DNA of 64,000 nucleotides, taken from positions 69,155-133,154 of the forward strand of contig JBDLJH010000008.1 in NCBI GenBank assembly GCA_039714395.1, in the 5' to 3' direction. This DNA is from JAPHSX01 sp039714395 (lineage in GTDB: Bacteria > Pseudomonadota > Gammaproteobacteria > Thiohalomonadales > Thiohalomonadaceae). The translations under genes were made by a program, and so were the position numbers. Below are positions 25,849 through 34,794 of this stretch, one piece after another. The notes beneath the pieces are model-generated. The model saw only the letters and a program-made list of their open reading frames with translations, was not told where the DNA came from and did not search any database. Within the stretch, counting starts at the first letter, position 1. Each line of letters begins with the position of its first letter.

Positions 25849-28053
25849 ATGAATATTAAGCTGAAACTTGCGCTCCCGGTTTTAACCGGGCTGGTATTGA
25901 TTGTGGCGATGATTCAATATCATTGGGAGCCGCAACAGTTGCAAAAGGCGAAGCGTGTATATGAAAGCCATACCCATGAATTACTCCATGCGAGTGAAAC
26001 GGGGATTGTGCATGACCTTCTTGAGCGCGATCTCGCCTCGCTCTTTTCTAACATCGAATACCTTGAGCAAAGCCATAAGGACCGCTGGTTTAATATCACT
26101 CTCTATCGTGATGATGGTAAACGTATCTATCCGTTGTTTGAGCGTGAAGCGGAAGCGATGTTGTCGGGCCGGGAGCTGGTTCATATCACCCACCCGCTGG
26201 AGATCGAGGGGACCTCCCTCGGACAACTTGAAATGGATATCGATTGGGGGGCAGAAAAACGCGACGCCATGGAGAGTATTAATGGTGTCAGGAATATGGT
26301 GTTGTTGTTGATTGCGTTGGCCCTGCTGGTCAGTGTGGTTAGTCAGTACCGTTTTATTTACAGGCCGTTAAATCATTTGAGGAAACTGACTGACAAGGCT
26401 GCCAGCGGGGAATTTGACGCAGAGCTTCCAGAGGCGGCTGCGGATGAGATCGGTGATCTCACTAAATCGTTTAAAGCGATGATGGTAGCGCTGCAGTTCC
26501 AGAAGCATGCTCTCGATCAGCATGCGATTGTGAGTGTTGCCGATCATAAAGGGTTGATTACTTACGTGAACCAGCAGTTCCTGGATACCAGTGGCTTTAC
26601 ACGCGAAGAGTTGCTTGGGAGTAATCATCGTATTATCAAATCGGATGTCCATTCACCCGAGTTTTTTAAGGAGATGTGGTCAACCATTGCCCGCGGTGAT
26701 ATATGGCATGGCGAGATATGTAATCAAAACAGAGATGGTAAGAAATACTGGGTCAATTCAACCATTGTTCCGTTTGTTGGTGAAGATAATAAACCTGAAC
26801 ACTATATCTCTATCCGTACCGATATTACCGAGCGTAAGCTGGTGGAGTCGGCAATGGTGGAGGCACGTCACGAGGCCGAGGAGGCCAACCGTGCCAAGTC
26901 ACAATTCCTCTCCAGCATGAGTCATGAACTGCGTACCCCGATGAATGCCATCATAGGTTTCAGTCAACTCCTTGAAATGGATGAAGATCAGCCATTAAGT
27001 GAATCACAACAGGAGAATGTTGGAGAGATCCTCAGAGCAGGCAGCCACCTTCTGGAGCTTATTAACGAGGTACTGGATCTGGCCAGAATCGATGTGGGGC
27101 GTATCGATCTTTCTATCGAGGCCGTGGCGTTTGGTGAGGTTGTTGCCGAATCCCTGCAACTGATTGCGCCGTTGGCACAGGTGCGCGGTATTGAGATCGA
27201 CCTGTTCCTGGACGGTGTTGAGCTTACGCTTGAACAGTTAGTACGCCAACACACTGCAGTACGGGCGGATCGCACCAGGCTCAAGCAAATCTTGCTTAAC
27301 CTGTTGAGCAATGCCGTTAAATATAATCGTGAAAACGGAAAAATCATCGTCAGCTGTAACCACGCAGAAAACAACCGGACTCGCATCTCTATTACCGACA
27401 CCGGTGCCGGGCTCACCCAGAAGCAGCAGACTGAACTGTTCAAGGCCTTTAATCGGCTGGGAGCAGAACAGTCAGAGATTGAAGGCACCGGTATTGGCCT
27501 GGTGATCACCAGGAGTCTTGTTGAACTGATGGGTGGCGATATTGGCGTGGATAGTCAGCCGGGTGAGGGCAGTAGCTTCTGGTTCGAGCTACCAAATGAC
27601 CGCTTGCTTCCCGGGCAAGAGAGTGCGGTTGATGAAAAGGGGGCTACAGAACAACACCCCATCAAAAAGCCGGAACACGAACATACGGTGCTATACATAG
27701 AAGACAATCCCGCCAACCTCCGGCTGGTAAGCCGGGTGCTGGGTTTAATGTCTCATGTTCATATGTGGAGCGCCCATGAGCCGTTACTGGGTCTTGAACT
27801 GGCAGCGGAACATAACCCCGATCTGATTCTGCTGGATATTAATCTGCCGGGTATGGATGGTTTCGAAGTGCTCAGGCAGTTGCGGCAGCGGGAAGCCACT
27901 CTAGAGGCTACCGTCATCGCTATCAGCGCCAACGCCATGCCCAGGGATATCGAAAGGGGGCTGGAAGCAGGTTTTAATGATTACATCACTAAACCCATTG
28001 ATATTAAGGCACTGATGCAAGCGGTAGAGAGTGCCTTGCAAGGTGTTAAATAA
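25849..28053 (+). CDS. Hybrid sensor histidine kinase (HAMP-PAS-HisKA-HATPase-REC)
   Basis: This 734-residue inner-membrane protein has a membrane helix at about 5-22, a periplasmic domain, a second helix at about 145-165, HAMP, a PAS/PAC domain (about 225-330), a HisKA domain with SSMSHELRTPMNAIIGFSQLL (phospho-His near 361), an HATPase domain (NLLSNAVKYN, DTGAGL, GTGIGLVIT) and a C-terminal receiver with phospho-Asp in LLDINLPGMDGFEVL (about 662). No output regulator or HPt protein is adjacent, so the downstream partner is elsewhere. The gene is 6 bases after the PhnD-like gene. It is the right-hand part of a module bracketed by the rsmA repeat. Confidence 0.92.
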   Translation: MNIKLKLALPVLTGLVLIVAMIQYHWEPQQLQKAKRVYESHTHELLHASETGIVHDLLERDLASLFSNIEYLEQSHKDRWFNITLYRDDGKRIYPLFEREAEAMLSGRELVHITHPLEIEGTSLGQLEMDIDWGAEKRDAMESINGVRNMVLLLIALALLVSVVSQYRFIYRPLNHLRKLTDKAASGEFDAELPEAAADEIGDLTKSFKAMMVALQFQKHALDQHAIVSVADHKGLITYVNQQFLDTSGFTREELLGSNHRIIKSDVHSPEFFKEMWSTIARGDIWHGEICNQNRDGKKYWVNSTIVPFVGEDNKPEHYISIRTDITERKLVESAMVEARHEAEEANRAKSQFLSSMSHELRTPMNAIIGFSQLLEMDEDQPLSESQQENVGEILRAGSHLLELINEVLDLARIDVGRIDLSIEAVAFGEVVAESLQLIAPLAQVRGIEIDLFLDGVELTLEQLVRQHTAVRADRTRLKQILLNLLSNAVKYNRENGKIIVSCNHAENNRTRISITDTGAGLTQKQQTELFKAFNRLGAEQSEIEGTGIGLVITRSLVELMGGDIGVDSQPGEGSSFWFELPNDRLLPGQESAVDEKGATEQHPIKKPEHEHTVLYIEDNPANLRLVSRVLGLMSHVHMWSAHEPLLGLELAAEHNPDLILLDINLPGMDGFEVLRQLRQREATLEATVIAISANAMPRDIERGLEAGFNDYITKPIDIKALMQAVESALQGVK

Positions 28054-28081
28054 TTCAGGAAAGAGGGGTTTGGGAGCGATC

Positions 28082-28118
28082 CTGGCCGAACCTTTTCCTG
28101 GACGGTGATTCAATGGGT
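28082..28118 (-). pseudogene. Fragment of the rsmA 5' end (direct repeat copy B)
   Basis: On the minus strand this segment resembles rsmA codons 4-15 (PLNHRP then a shifted frame over the KRFGQ codons), 34 of 38 alignment columns identical to 24514-24550. A one-base loss and an upstream TGA make it non-coding. Similarity stops abruptly on both sides. It marks the far border of the PhnD-like/kinase module. Confidence 0.75.
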
Positions 28119-28174
28119 ACTCATACCAAGTGTCTATTCGTACAATTCGGGGTGCAAGCTGACTCAAATACGGT

Positions 28175-29143
28175 TTAGAAGCTATCTTCCTCAACTCTGA
28201 GATAGACACTGCTTATCACACGTCCCAGCTCTTCGAAGTTATACCAGTCCCGATACTCTATGAGTTCCTGCTTAACCAGCTCTCGCATTTCGAAATCTGC
28301 CAGGCCCTTTTTGTAGTGTCGTTCAACCGAGGCATATAACTTCTTCAGGAAAATAAGTTGTTGTTGCGGTAACTCCCGGCCACCGCTGCTGCCGTGTCCG
28401 GGAATATACCAGCGGTTGTCTGTTTTGAGCACAAATTCGACTGCCCGTATCTGGCCCCGAATGTCGCCGTCAGTTGGGCGTGCTGACTGGATGCGTTTGT
28501 TGGTGACGATATCGCCTAAAAATATCCCCCTGTCTTTTGGGATCTCTATCATGATATCGGTGTCACTGTGTGCTTTACCGGTGTGATGGATATGGAACAG
28601 GATATCGCCGATTTTGATTATTTCACCACCCTGTAACCCAATATTGGGTGCGACCACACGTGTTCCTGCTGTTGCGCCGCGGGTGAGTTGGTTGAAGAGC
28701 TTGATCCACTCCTCTCCTTCTCCAGCCTCCACTCGCTCAATCATACGTTGGTGCGCATAGATCCTGACATCTGGATAGGCCTGCCGGATCGCCTGGTTGC
28801 CCAGCCAGTGATCACCGTGCACGTGGGTGTTGAATACCGCAACGACGGCCTGACTGGTAATATTAGCGATGCTAGCGAGCAGTTTGTTGCCGATCTGCAC
28901 ACTACTTCCCGGATCGACAACGACTACGCCATGATCGGTAATAATGAACCCAGGGTTGTTCATGAACCCTTGCGTTTTCGGGCTGGGAAATTCCTGTGGC
29001 CCGTGCGTGACATAGATATGATCGCTCAGGCGCTGCACCGCAAAGCCACCCTCAAATTCCATGGCTTTGACATCATGACTCGACGCCTGACCGGGGAAAA
29101 TCAGGATGGCCGCTAACAAAAAGAATAGTCTTCTGATTTGCAT
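28175..29143 (-). CDS. Exported metallo-beta-lactamase-fold hydrolase
   Basis: This 322-residue protein has a signal peptide (to about residue 22, ASS) and the metallo-beta-lactamase metal motif NTHVHGDHWLGN (about 103-114), with later ligands in HHTGKAHSDTD and PGHGSSGG. It resembles the SoxH/quinoprotein-associated zinc hydrolase group, of unclear substrate. It lies 20 bases downstream of a nitrilase gene and looks co-transcribed with it and the DUF4242 gene. A role in the same pathway as the nitrilase is inferred from position only. Confidence 0.85.
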   Translation of the reverse strand: MQIRRLFFLLAAILIFPGQASSHDVKAMEFEGGFAVQRLSDHIYVTHGPQEFPSPKTQGFMNNPGFIITDHGVVVVDPGSSVQIGNKLLASIANITSQAVVAVFNTHVHGDHWLGNQAIRQAYPDVRIYAHQRMIERVEAGEGEEWIKLFNQLTRGATAGTRVVAPNIGLQGGEIIKIGDILFHIHHTGKAHSDTDIMIEIPKDRGIFLGDIVTNKRIQSARPTDGDIRGQIRAVEFVLKTDNRWYIPGHGSSGGRELPQQQLIFLKKLYASVERHYKKGLADFEMRELVKQELIEYRDWYNFEELGRVISSVYLRVEEDSF

Positions 29144-29163
29144 ACGTCGGCCCTCGTGCTTTC

Positions 29164-30108
29164 TTAGGTGGATTCCCCAAAGTCGATGGGACTCTGCGCA
29201 GAGGTGTCGACTTTGAGTGTGAAGATATCCGGGCGCGCATAGTGCCCAACGACATCCATGGTTCTCCTTGCGATGCCAACGCGCTGATGATCAATGTTGG
29301 CGTAGAGTATTCCCTCTTCGCATCGCATCGGCCCGGCAACTATCTCTCCTCCCGGAGCAATGACCAGAGAATCACCAGGATTTATCCATTCATCGGCATC
29401 GGGATAGAGGGTTTCGCGTTCTGGCAGATCCGCGGGGATATCACTTTCGTGCAGCAGGTTGCCACTACCGATCACCCAACAGCAGCCTTCTCGCGCGATA
29501 TGCTGCAAGCTACCTATCCAGCCATCGCCGCTGTCGTAGGTTGGTGCGACATAGATCTCTATGCCCTGCGAGTACAAGGCGTACCTGGCGAGTGGCATAT
29601 AGTTTTCCCAGCAAATCAGTGAGCCCATCCTGCCAATGGGGGTGTCGACCACTTTCAGGCCCGATGCATCACCGCTACCCCACACCATGCGCTCAGGGTT
29701 GGTGGGCATGAGTTTTCTGTGGCGGTTTAAAATCGCACCATCGGATCCGATGGTTACAACGGTGTTATACAGGGTGGCACGCCCTAGTTTTCCGTCCCGT
29801 TCGTGCATTCCACAAAGTATGGTCACATGGTGCTTTTTGGCGGCTTCAAGCAGGGGGGCCAGCTGCTCGCTATTAAGGTTTATGGCGTTGTCCAGTAGCC
29901 GTTGATGAATGGCTTCTGTGGTTCCCCAGTCACTACCGGGTCGCAATCGCCACATCCACGCCGGATAGCCGGGAATGAATGCCTCGGTAAATACGATAAG
30001 TTCGGCACCGGCAGTGGCGGCCTCATTGACAAGGTCGACGGCCAGTTGAATGGTGTTGTCGCGATCAAGCACCACGGGTGCCTTCTGAATTACGGCTATC
30101 TTGTTCAT
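29164..30108 (-). CDS. Nitrilase
   Basis: This 314-residue protein belongs to the carbon-nitrogen hydrolase superfamily, true nitrilase branch. The triad is visible: Glu in FTEAFIPGYP (about 42), Lys in NRHRKLMPTNPERMVWG (about 130), and Cys in SLICWENYMPLARYALY (about 165). It should convert a nitrile to the carboxylic acid plus ammonia; the natural substrate is unknown. The ATG has GAGGGCGAGATA upstream. It is the middle gene of a three-gene unit (DUF4242, nitrilase, metallo-beta-lactamase fold). Confidence 0.92.
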   Translation of the reverse strand: MNKIAVIQKAPVVLDRDNTIQLAVDLVNEAATAGAELIVFTEAFIPGYPAWMWRLRPGSDWGTTEAIHQRLLDNAINLNSEQLAPLLEAAKKHHVTILCGMHERDGKLGRATLYNTVVTIGSDGAILNRHRKLMPTNPERMVWGSGDASGLKVVDTPIGRMGSLICWENYMPLARYALYSQGIEIYVAPTYDSGDGWIGSLQHIAREGCCWVIGSGNLLHESDIPADLPERETLYPDADEWINPGDSLVIAPGGEIVAGPMRCEEGILYANIDHQRVGIARRTMDVVGHYARPDIFTLKVDTSAQSPIDFGEST

Positions 30109-30166
30109 TATCTCGCCCTCATGCAGTGTCGTGTCACCGCATGAGGGACACGACGTTTAGATTTGA

Positions 30167-30439
30167 TCATTGTGCGGTTGTCGGGTCGATTAAGCCCTGG
30201 ACCTCTTCAATACGATTGGCGGGAAAACCACTCAAATCGGCATGTTGCTGAATGATCTCTTTATTGGGTGCGAGGTAGATGCAATAAATTTTGTCTGGAG
30301 TGAGATAGCTATGTACCCACTGGATATGGGTTCCAAGCTCGTCAATGATGGCGTTCGATTTTACAGCACCACCTTGTCTCTCCTCTGCTGTCATCTTCCC
30401 TACCCCGGGGATCTCTCTTTCAATTACATACTTTGGCAT
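30167..30439 (-). CDS. DUF4242-family small protein
   Basis: This 90-residue protein fits the DUF4242 (Nickel-responsive/ferredoxin-like fold) family: MPKYVIEREIPGVG at the start, WVHSYLTPDKIYCIYLAPN in the middle and AD.SGFP near the end. No enzymatic role is established. I start at the ATG at 30439, which has AAGGAG eight bases upstream; a longer frame adds nine residues. It is the first gene of the nitrilase unit and is divergent from the membrane regulator at 30642. Confidence 0.8.
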   Translation of the reverse strand: MPKYVIEREIPGVGKMTAEERQGGAVKSNAIIDELGTHIQWVHSYLTPDKIYCIYLAPNKEIIQQHADLSGFPANRIEEVQGLIDPTTAQ

Positions 30440-30641
30440 GGTCTTTCTCCTTATTTCTTTGTTCACTAGACGGTGTTGTCCTGACCCAGGGCTAATTAAT
30501 GGCAGAGATTACTGGCAAAAACCCGTCTGAAATACTAAGGTTTTCCTAACAATGAGAAAAACTCGATAAATCAGTTAATTGCAGTTGCTGCTAATGACGG
30601 TCGGTTGGAGGAAAATTGTATTTTGAGTCCGGTTAAGCCCT

Positions 30642-32294
30642 ATGAGTGAAGCAGATGGCAACCATTCCGTGTCCGTAGACTTGATATCGATAGGCTCCTG
30701 TCTGCTCCACCCCACCCTGAACCAGATAGAGCGTGACGGAAAAGTCATCCATTTAGAGCCCAAGGCTGTATCCATATTGCAACTGCTGGCTGAGCACGCA
30801 GGCAAAACCGTCTCGCGTAAGGAGTTACTGGAATCGGTGTGGCCGGGAATGGTGGTTAGCGATGATGCCTTGACGCAGGTCATCATCAAGTTACGTAAAG
30901 CCTTGGGTGATAACTCGCGCAAACCTGAATATATTCAGACAGTTCCGAAGCGTGGCTATCTCCTGGTGGCCGCTGTTGGGGCGATGCCGGCTCGGCACCC
31001 GGATGTGAGGGCAGCAAGAGAGAGGCCGAATTCCAGTTTTTTGCTGGCAGCGGGCCTTATGCTCTTCATTACCATCTATTTTCTCTATCCCTGGAAAGAG
31101 ACGGTTACGTATGAAAGCACTGTTCCTGCTGTTGCAGAAAACGGACAGCCTGAGCCACGCAGTATTGCCGTGTTGCCATTTGAGTCATTAAATGAGGGAG
31201 AGCGCTACCGAAACTTTGCGCGTGGTATTACTGCCGATTTGACCACCGACCTTTCCAGGCTTTCAACACTTTGGGTGATTCGCGTGCCAACGGCTGGTGA
31301 TAAGCCCGTTGGCACGCGCTACCTTGTCAGCGGCAGCGTACAACACACAGAAAAACGCCTGATGGTGCATGTACGCCTGCTGGAGTCTGAGTCCCATCAC
31401 CAGATCTGGTCGGAACGCTATGAACGGCCCCTGAACGAGCTATTCGATATTCAGCAGCTGATTAGTGAAGAAATCGTTAAACGCCTGGCGATTGAAATAT
31501 CAGCGGTGGACAAACGCCGTCTGGCGAAACGCTATACGCGTAACCTTGCCGCCTATGAATATTTCCTGCGTGGGCAATCTGAGCTTTTGCTGCGACAGCG
31601 AGAAAGCAATGACAGCGCTCGCAGGTGGTATCGATTGGCGATTGGGGAAGATCCGAATTTCGCCCGTGCCTATGCTGGATTGGCACTAAGTTATGCCGCT
31701 GATTATCGAAACCAGTGGGCCAGAAACGGCGAACAGGCCCTGCGGCAAGCGGAGGGAACGGCCGAGACAGCAAAGCAGATCGATCCAAACATCCCTGAGG
31801 TTTACTGGGTTCTGGGCTACGTCAACGCGCAGAATAAGAGACTGCCTGAGGCACTGAAACTGCTGCAGCAGGCATTGGTGCTTGATAAATCGTATGCTGA
31901 CGCCTACGCCCTGATGGGGGGTGTTCATACCTACCGGGGGCAGCCAGATTTGAGTTTGCCTCAATTACGAAACGCCATACGCCTCAGCCCCAACGCAGGA
32001 TATCTGTATTACCTGCTACTTGGCCGCGCTTACTTTTTTCTGAAAAATCATGAACAGGCGGTGATTAACCTTCAGGAGTCATTGTCACGTAATCCAGAAA
32101 ATTTGGAAGCAAGGGTTTACCTAATGGCTTCCGCTGCTGCAAGTGATGATTGGGATATGGCTGAATGGGAGGCCAATGAAGTCAGATTGATGGAACCGGA
32201 TTTCAACCTGAGCAACTGGCTTAATACCTATCCCATGACCGATATAAAACAACGCCAATATCTGCTTGCGAAGCTGAAACCACTGGGTTTCTGA
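30642..32294 (+). CDS. Membrane-bound winged-helix regulator with TPR domain (CadC/ToxR-like)
   Basis: This 550-residue protein has an OmpR-type winged-helix DNA-binding domain (about 15-105; SRKELLESVWPGMVVSDDALTQ, QTVPKRGYLL), one membrane helix (about 130-147), a TolB-like/adenylate-cyclase-associated domain starting RSIAVLPFESL (about 170-285) and TPR repeats (about 300-500). Such one-component regulators sense a periplasmic signal and act on nearby promoters. It is divergent from the DUF4242-nitrilase-hydrolase unit, with 200 bases between, and is its probable regulator by position. The ATG at 30642 has only a weak ribosome site. Confidence 0.85.
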   Translation: MSEADGNHSVSVDLISIGSCLLHPTLNQIERDGKVIHLEPKAVSILQLLAEHAGKTVSRKELLESVWPGMVVSDDALTQVIIKLRKALGDNSRKPEYIQTVPKRGYLLVAAVGAMPARHPDVRAARERPNSSFLLAAGLMLFITIYFLYPWKETVTYESTVPAVAENGQPEPRSIAVLPFESLNEGERYRNFARGITADLTTDLSRLSTLWVIRVPTAGDKPVGTRYLVSGSVQHTEKRLMVHVRLLESESHHQIWSERYERPLNELFDIQQLISEEIVKRLAIEISAVDKRRLAKRYTRNLAAYEYFLRGQSELLLRQRESNDSARRWYRLAIGEDPNFARAYAGLALSYAADYRNQWARNGEQALRQAEGTAETAKQIDPNIPEVYWVLGYVNAQNKRLPEALKLLQQALVLDKSYADAYALMGGVHTYRGQPDLSLPQLRNAIRLSPNAGYLYYLLLGRAYFFLKNHEQAVINLQESLSRNPENLEARVYLMASAAASDDWDMAEWEANEVRLMEPDFNLSNWLNTYPMTDIKQRQYLLAKLKPLGF

Positions 32295-32295
32295 G

Positions 32296-32380
32296 TTAAG
32301 GAGCCTCTGATCTATTCATGAACTCGTATCTCACGCCTAAAATATCCAGCTTCGTCCAGAATAAATCAGAGGCTCCTTAA
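32296..32380. mobile_element. 85-bp palindromic MITE-like element
   Basis: Arms TTAAGGAGCCTCTGAT (32296-32311) and ATCAGAGGCTCCTTAA (32365-32380) are perfect 16-base inverted repeats; with one mismatch the match extends to 22 bases (Y at position 17, then TATTC). The outermost TTAA is itself a palindrome and could be the target duplication. The 41-53-base centre codes for nothing. It begins next to the regulator stop and ends 50 bases before the pdxA stop, at the edge of the accessory block. Confidence 0.75.
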
Positions 32381-32430
32381 GCATTGCTGTCATGCCCCTG
32401 GGCTTGGCTGTTCGGTGAATGGCGTTTTAA

Positions 32431-33486
32431 TCAGGATGCCGTTGCCATCTCAGCAGCCACTTCAATGGCGTATTCCAGGCTGCCGATTTTGGCCTGCCCA
32501 CTTCCAGCGAGATCCAGTGCGGTGCCGTGGTCGACCGAAGTACGGATGATTGGCAACCCCAGGGTGACATTTACCGCACGGCCAAAGCCCAGGTGTTTGA
32601 GTACCGGTAGACCCTGGTCGTGGTACATCGCCAGCACCGCATCGGCCTGCCTGAGATAGCGCGGGGTGAACAGGGTATCGGCGGGCAACGGCCCGTAAAG
32701 GTTCATTCCTTCGGTACGCAGTCTTTCCAGTAGTGGTTCTATGACCTCGATCTCCTCACGACCCAAATGGCCATCCTCGCCCGCGTGCGGGTTGAGACCG
32801 CAGACCAGAATGTGTGGTTTTGCGATGCCAAAGCGTTGTTGAAGATCTCGGTGGAGGATGCGTAGCACCCCTTCCAGCCGCTCAGTGGTGATAGCGTCGC
32901 TGACTTCGCGCAGAGGCAGGTGCGTAGTGGCCAGGGCGACACGCAGGCTCCTTCTCTCGCCTGTTATGTCCAGGGATGGACGGTATTCCGGCGCGCCAGG
33001 AGGCAGCGCGTCGGTGGCAAGCATCATCACTACCTTTGTCGTATCGCACAGTTCAGCAAGAAATTCAGTGTGACCGGTGAAGGGGATCCCCGCCTCGTTG
33101 ATGCTGCCCTTATGCAGGGGGCCGGTGACCAGAGCTGCAAACTCGCCACTTTGGCATCCCTCGGTAGCACGGTGCAGGGTATCGAGGATGTAGGGGGCGT
33201 TGCTTGAATCGAGCCTGCCGGGCTCGCGGCTGCCAGCTAGCGGCAGGTCCAACAGTAGCAGCTCGCCAGCTCGACCGGGGGCGGGGGGCTTGTTTGGGTT
33301 GTAGTCGTGCAGTTGCAGTGGCAGGCCAAGGATGGCGGCGCGTTGTTGCAGCAGCTCCCTGTCGGCGATGACCACCAGCTCATGGGCACGGGCTTGCTGT
33401 GCCAGTTGCACGGCAAGGTCGGGGCCGATCCCCGCCGGTTCTCCGGCGGTATAGGCGAGGCGAAGTGGTGTCTGTTTTGTTGCCAC
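32431..33486 (-). CDS. pdxA: 4-hydroxythreonine-4-phosphate dehydrogenase
   Basis: This 351-residue protein is PdxA of pyridoxal phosphate synthesis: GEPAGIGPD at the N-terminus, ALVTGPLHKG, the metal-binding H in FTGHTEFLA, CGLNPHAGEDGHLGREE and the VLAMYHDQGLPVLKHLGF metal ligand, then TSVDHGTALDLAG. It oxidises 4-phosphohydroxy-L-threonine with NAD. It is 14 bases downstream of surA in the usual order, but rsmA does not follow. Confidence 0.95.
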   Translation of the reverse strand: MATKQTPLRLAYTAGEPAGIGPDLAVQLAQQARAHELVVIADRELLQQRAAILGLPLQLHDYNPNKPPAPGRAGELLLLDLPLAGSREPGRLDSSNAPYILDTLHRATEGCQSGEFAALVTGPLHKGSINEAGIPFTGHTEFLAELCDTTKVVMMLATDALPPGAPEYRPSLDITGERRSLRVALATTHLPLREVSDAITTERLEGVLRILHRDLQQRFGIAKPHILVCGLNPHAGEDGHLGREEIEVIEPLLERLRTEGMNLYGPLPADTLFTPRYLRQADAVLAMYHDQGLPVLKHLGFGRAVNVTLGLPIIRTSVDHGTALDLAGSGQAKIGSLEYAIEVAAEMATAS

Positions 33487-33500
33487 AGTATCCGCTGCTG

Positions 33501-34784
33501 TTAGTCGAGTCGGATCTCAACATAGGCCTCGTCACGCATGCGTCGTAGCCAGTTTTCGGTGTCTTCTTCGATCTTGCGCTCACGCAGTGCCTCAAAGGCA
33601 CGGTTGCGTTTGAATTCGGCGGTGTTGTCGTGATTGCGCCACTGGCGAACCTGCAAAATATGCCAGCCGAACTGGCTCTTGAAGGGAGCACTGATCTCTT
33701 CCTGTTTGCTGTTCTTAATGGTGTCGCGGAAGGTTTCAACGTAGATCGACGGGTCGGCCCAGCCGAGCTCTCCCCCCTTGGCTGCCGAGCTGGTGTCATC
33801 GGAGTGGGCTCGTGCCAGTTCTGCAAAGTCTTCACCACCGATGATTCGCTCACGCAGGCGATCCAGGCGCTGCTGTGCCTCGCGGTCGGAGATCAGTGCT
33901 GAGGTGCTGATGAGGATGTGGCGGGCATTCACCTGGCGAATCAGGTGCTGCTCTTCACCACGTGTTTCCAGTAGTTTGAGCAGGTGAAAACCACTGCTGC
34001 TGCGTATAGGCTTACTGATGTCGCCAGCGTTAATCCCTTTGATCGCCCTGGCGAAGGTTGCCGGTAGTTGTGCCTGTCGTCGCCAGCCGATGTCTCCCCC
34101 CTCCAGCGCCTGTGGTCCGGCGGAGTGGCTGATTGCTAAGTTAGTGAAGTCTGCACCGCCGCGCAGTTCGCTAAGCAGTTGTGTGACCTTATCTTGCGTT
34201 GCCGCAATCTGTTCAGGTGAGGCATCGGTGGGCAGGCTGATGAGGATATGTTGCAGGTGGTACTCCTCGTTTTTTGATTTATTGCGTTTCTGCGATTCAA
34301 GCAGGTTATCGATTTCCTGGGGTGAGACATCAATGCGCTTGGTAACCTGGCTGTTGCGTAGACGGCTGATGATGACCTCACTGCGGATATCCTCGCGGAA
34401 ATTTGCAAAGGAGAGCCCCTCATCCTGTAATGCCTTTCTAAACTGTAGCAGGGTGAGTTTGTTCTGTGCGGCGATGCGGTCGATGACTTTATTCAATTCC
34501 TCATCATCGACTTTGATATCAAGCTGCCTGGCTTGTGCCAGTTGCAGCTGCTCGATAACCATGCGCTCCAGCAACTGACGTTGCAGTACCTTTGTTGGCG
34601 GTAGCTGGGTACCCTTCTGGCGCAGTTGTTTAGTCAGGCTCTGCAGGCGACTGTTGAGCTCATTGTGAGTGATTACATCGTCATCCACCACTGCGGCAAT
34701 ACCGTCGATCTCCTCGACAGCGGCCTGGACGGGTGCGCCCAGCAGTAATAGCAGGGGAAGGATTAGTACTCTTTTCATCGTCAT
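33501..34784 (-). CDS. surA: Periplasmic chaperone/peptidyl-prolyl isomerase
   Basis: This 427-residue protein is SurA: signal peptide (MKRVLILPLLLLLGAPVQA), N-terminal chaperone domain (about 25-170), two parvulin domains (EYHLQHILISLP at about 175; RQVNARHILIST at about 285) and a C-terminal helix. E. coli SurA has 428 residues. It escorts outer-membrane proteins, including LptD, through the periplasm. I start at the ATG at 34784, 10 bases after the lptD stop; the frame continues upstream inside lptD without a signal peptide. Confidence 0.95.
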   Translation of the reverse strand: MTMKRVLILPLLLLLGAPVQAAVEEIDGIAAVVDDDVITHNELNSRLQSLTKQLRQKGTQLPPTKVLQRQLLERMVIEQLQLAQARQLDIKVDDEELNKVIDRIAAQNKLTLLQFRKALQDEGLSFANFREDIRSEVIISRLRNSQVTKRIDVSPQEIDNLLESQKRNKSKNEEYHLQHILISLPTDASPEQIAATQDKVTQLLSELRGGADFTNLAISHSAGPQALEGGDIGWRRQAQLPATFARAIKGINAGDISKPIRSSSGFHLLKLLETRGEEQHLIRQVNARHILISTSALISDREAQQRLDRLRERIIGGEDFAELARAHSDDTSSAAKGGELGWADPSIYVETFRDTIKNSKQEEISAPFKSQFGWHILQVRQWRNHDNTAEFKRNRAFEALRERKIEEDTENWLRRMRDEAYVEIRLD

Positions 34785-34794
34785 GGGTAACCGT

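Noticed and set aside
30467..30641. AAGGTTTTCCTAACAATGAGAAAAAC as an operator for the membrane regulator
   Set aside because: The symmetry is too weak and AT-rich to separate from chance.
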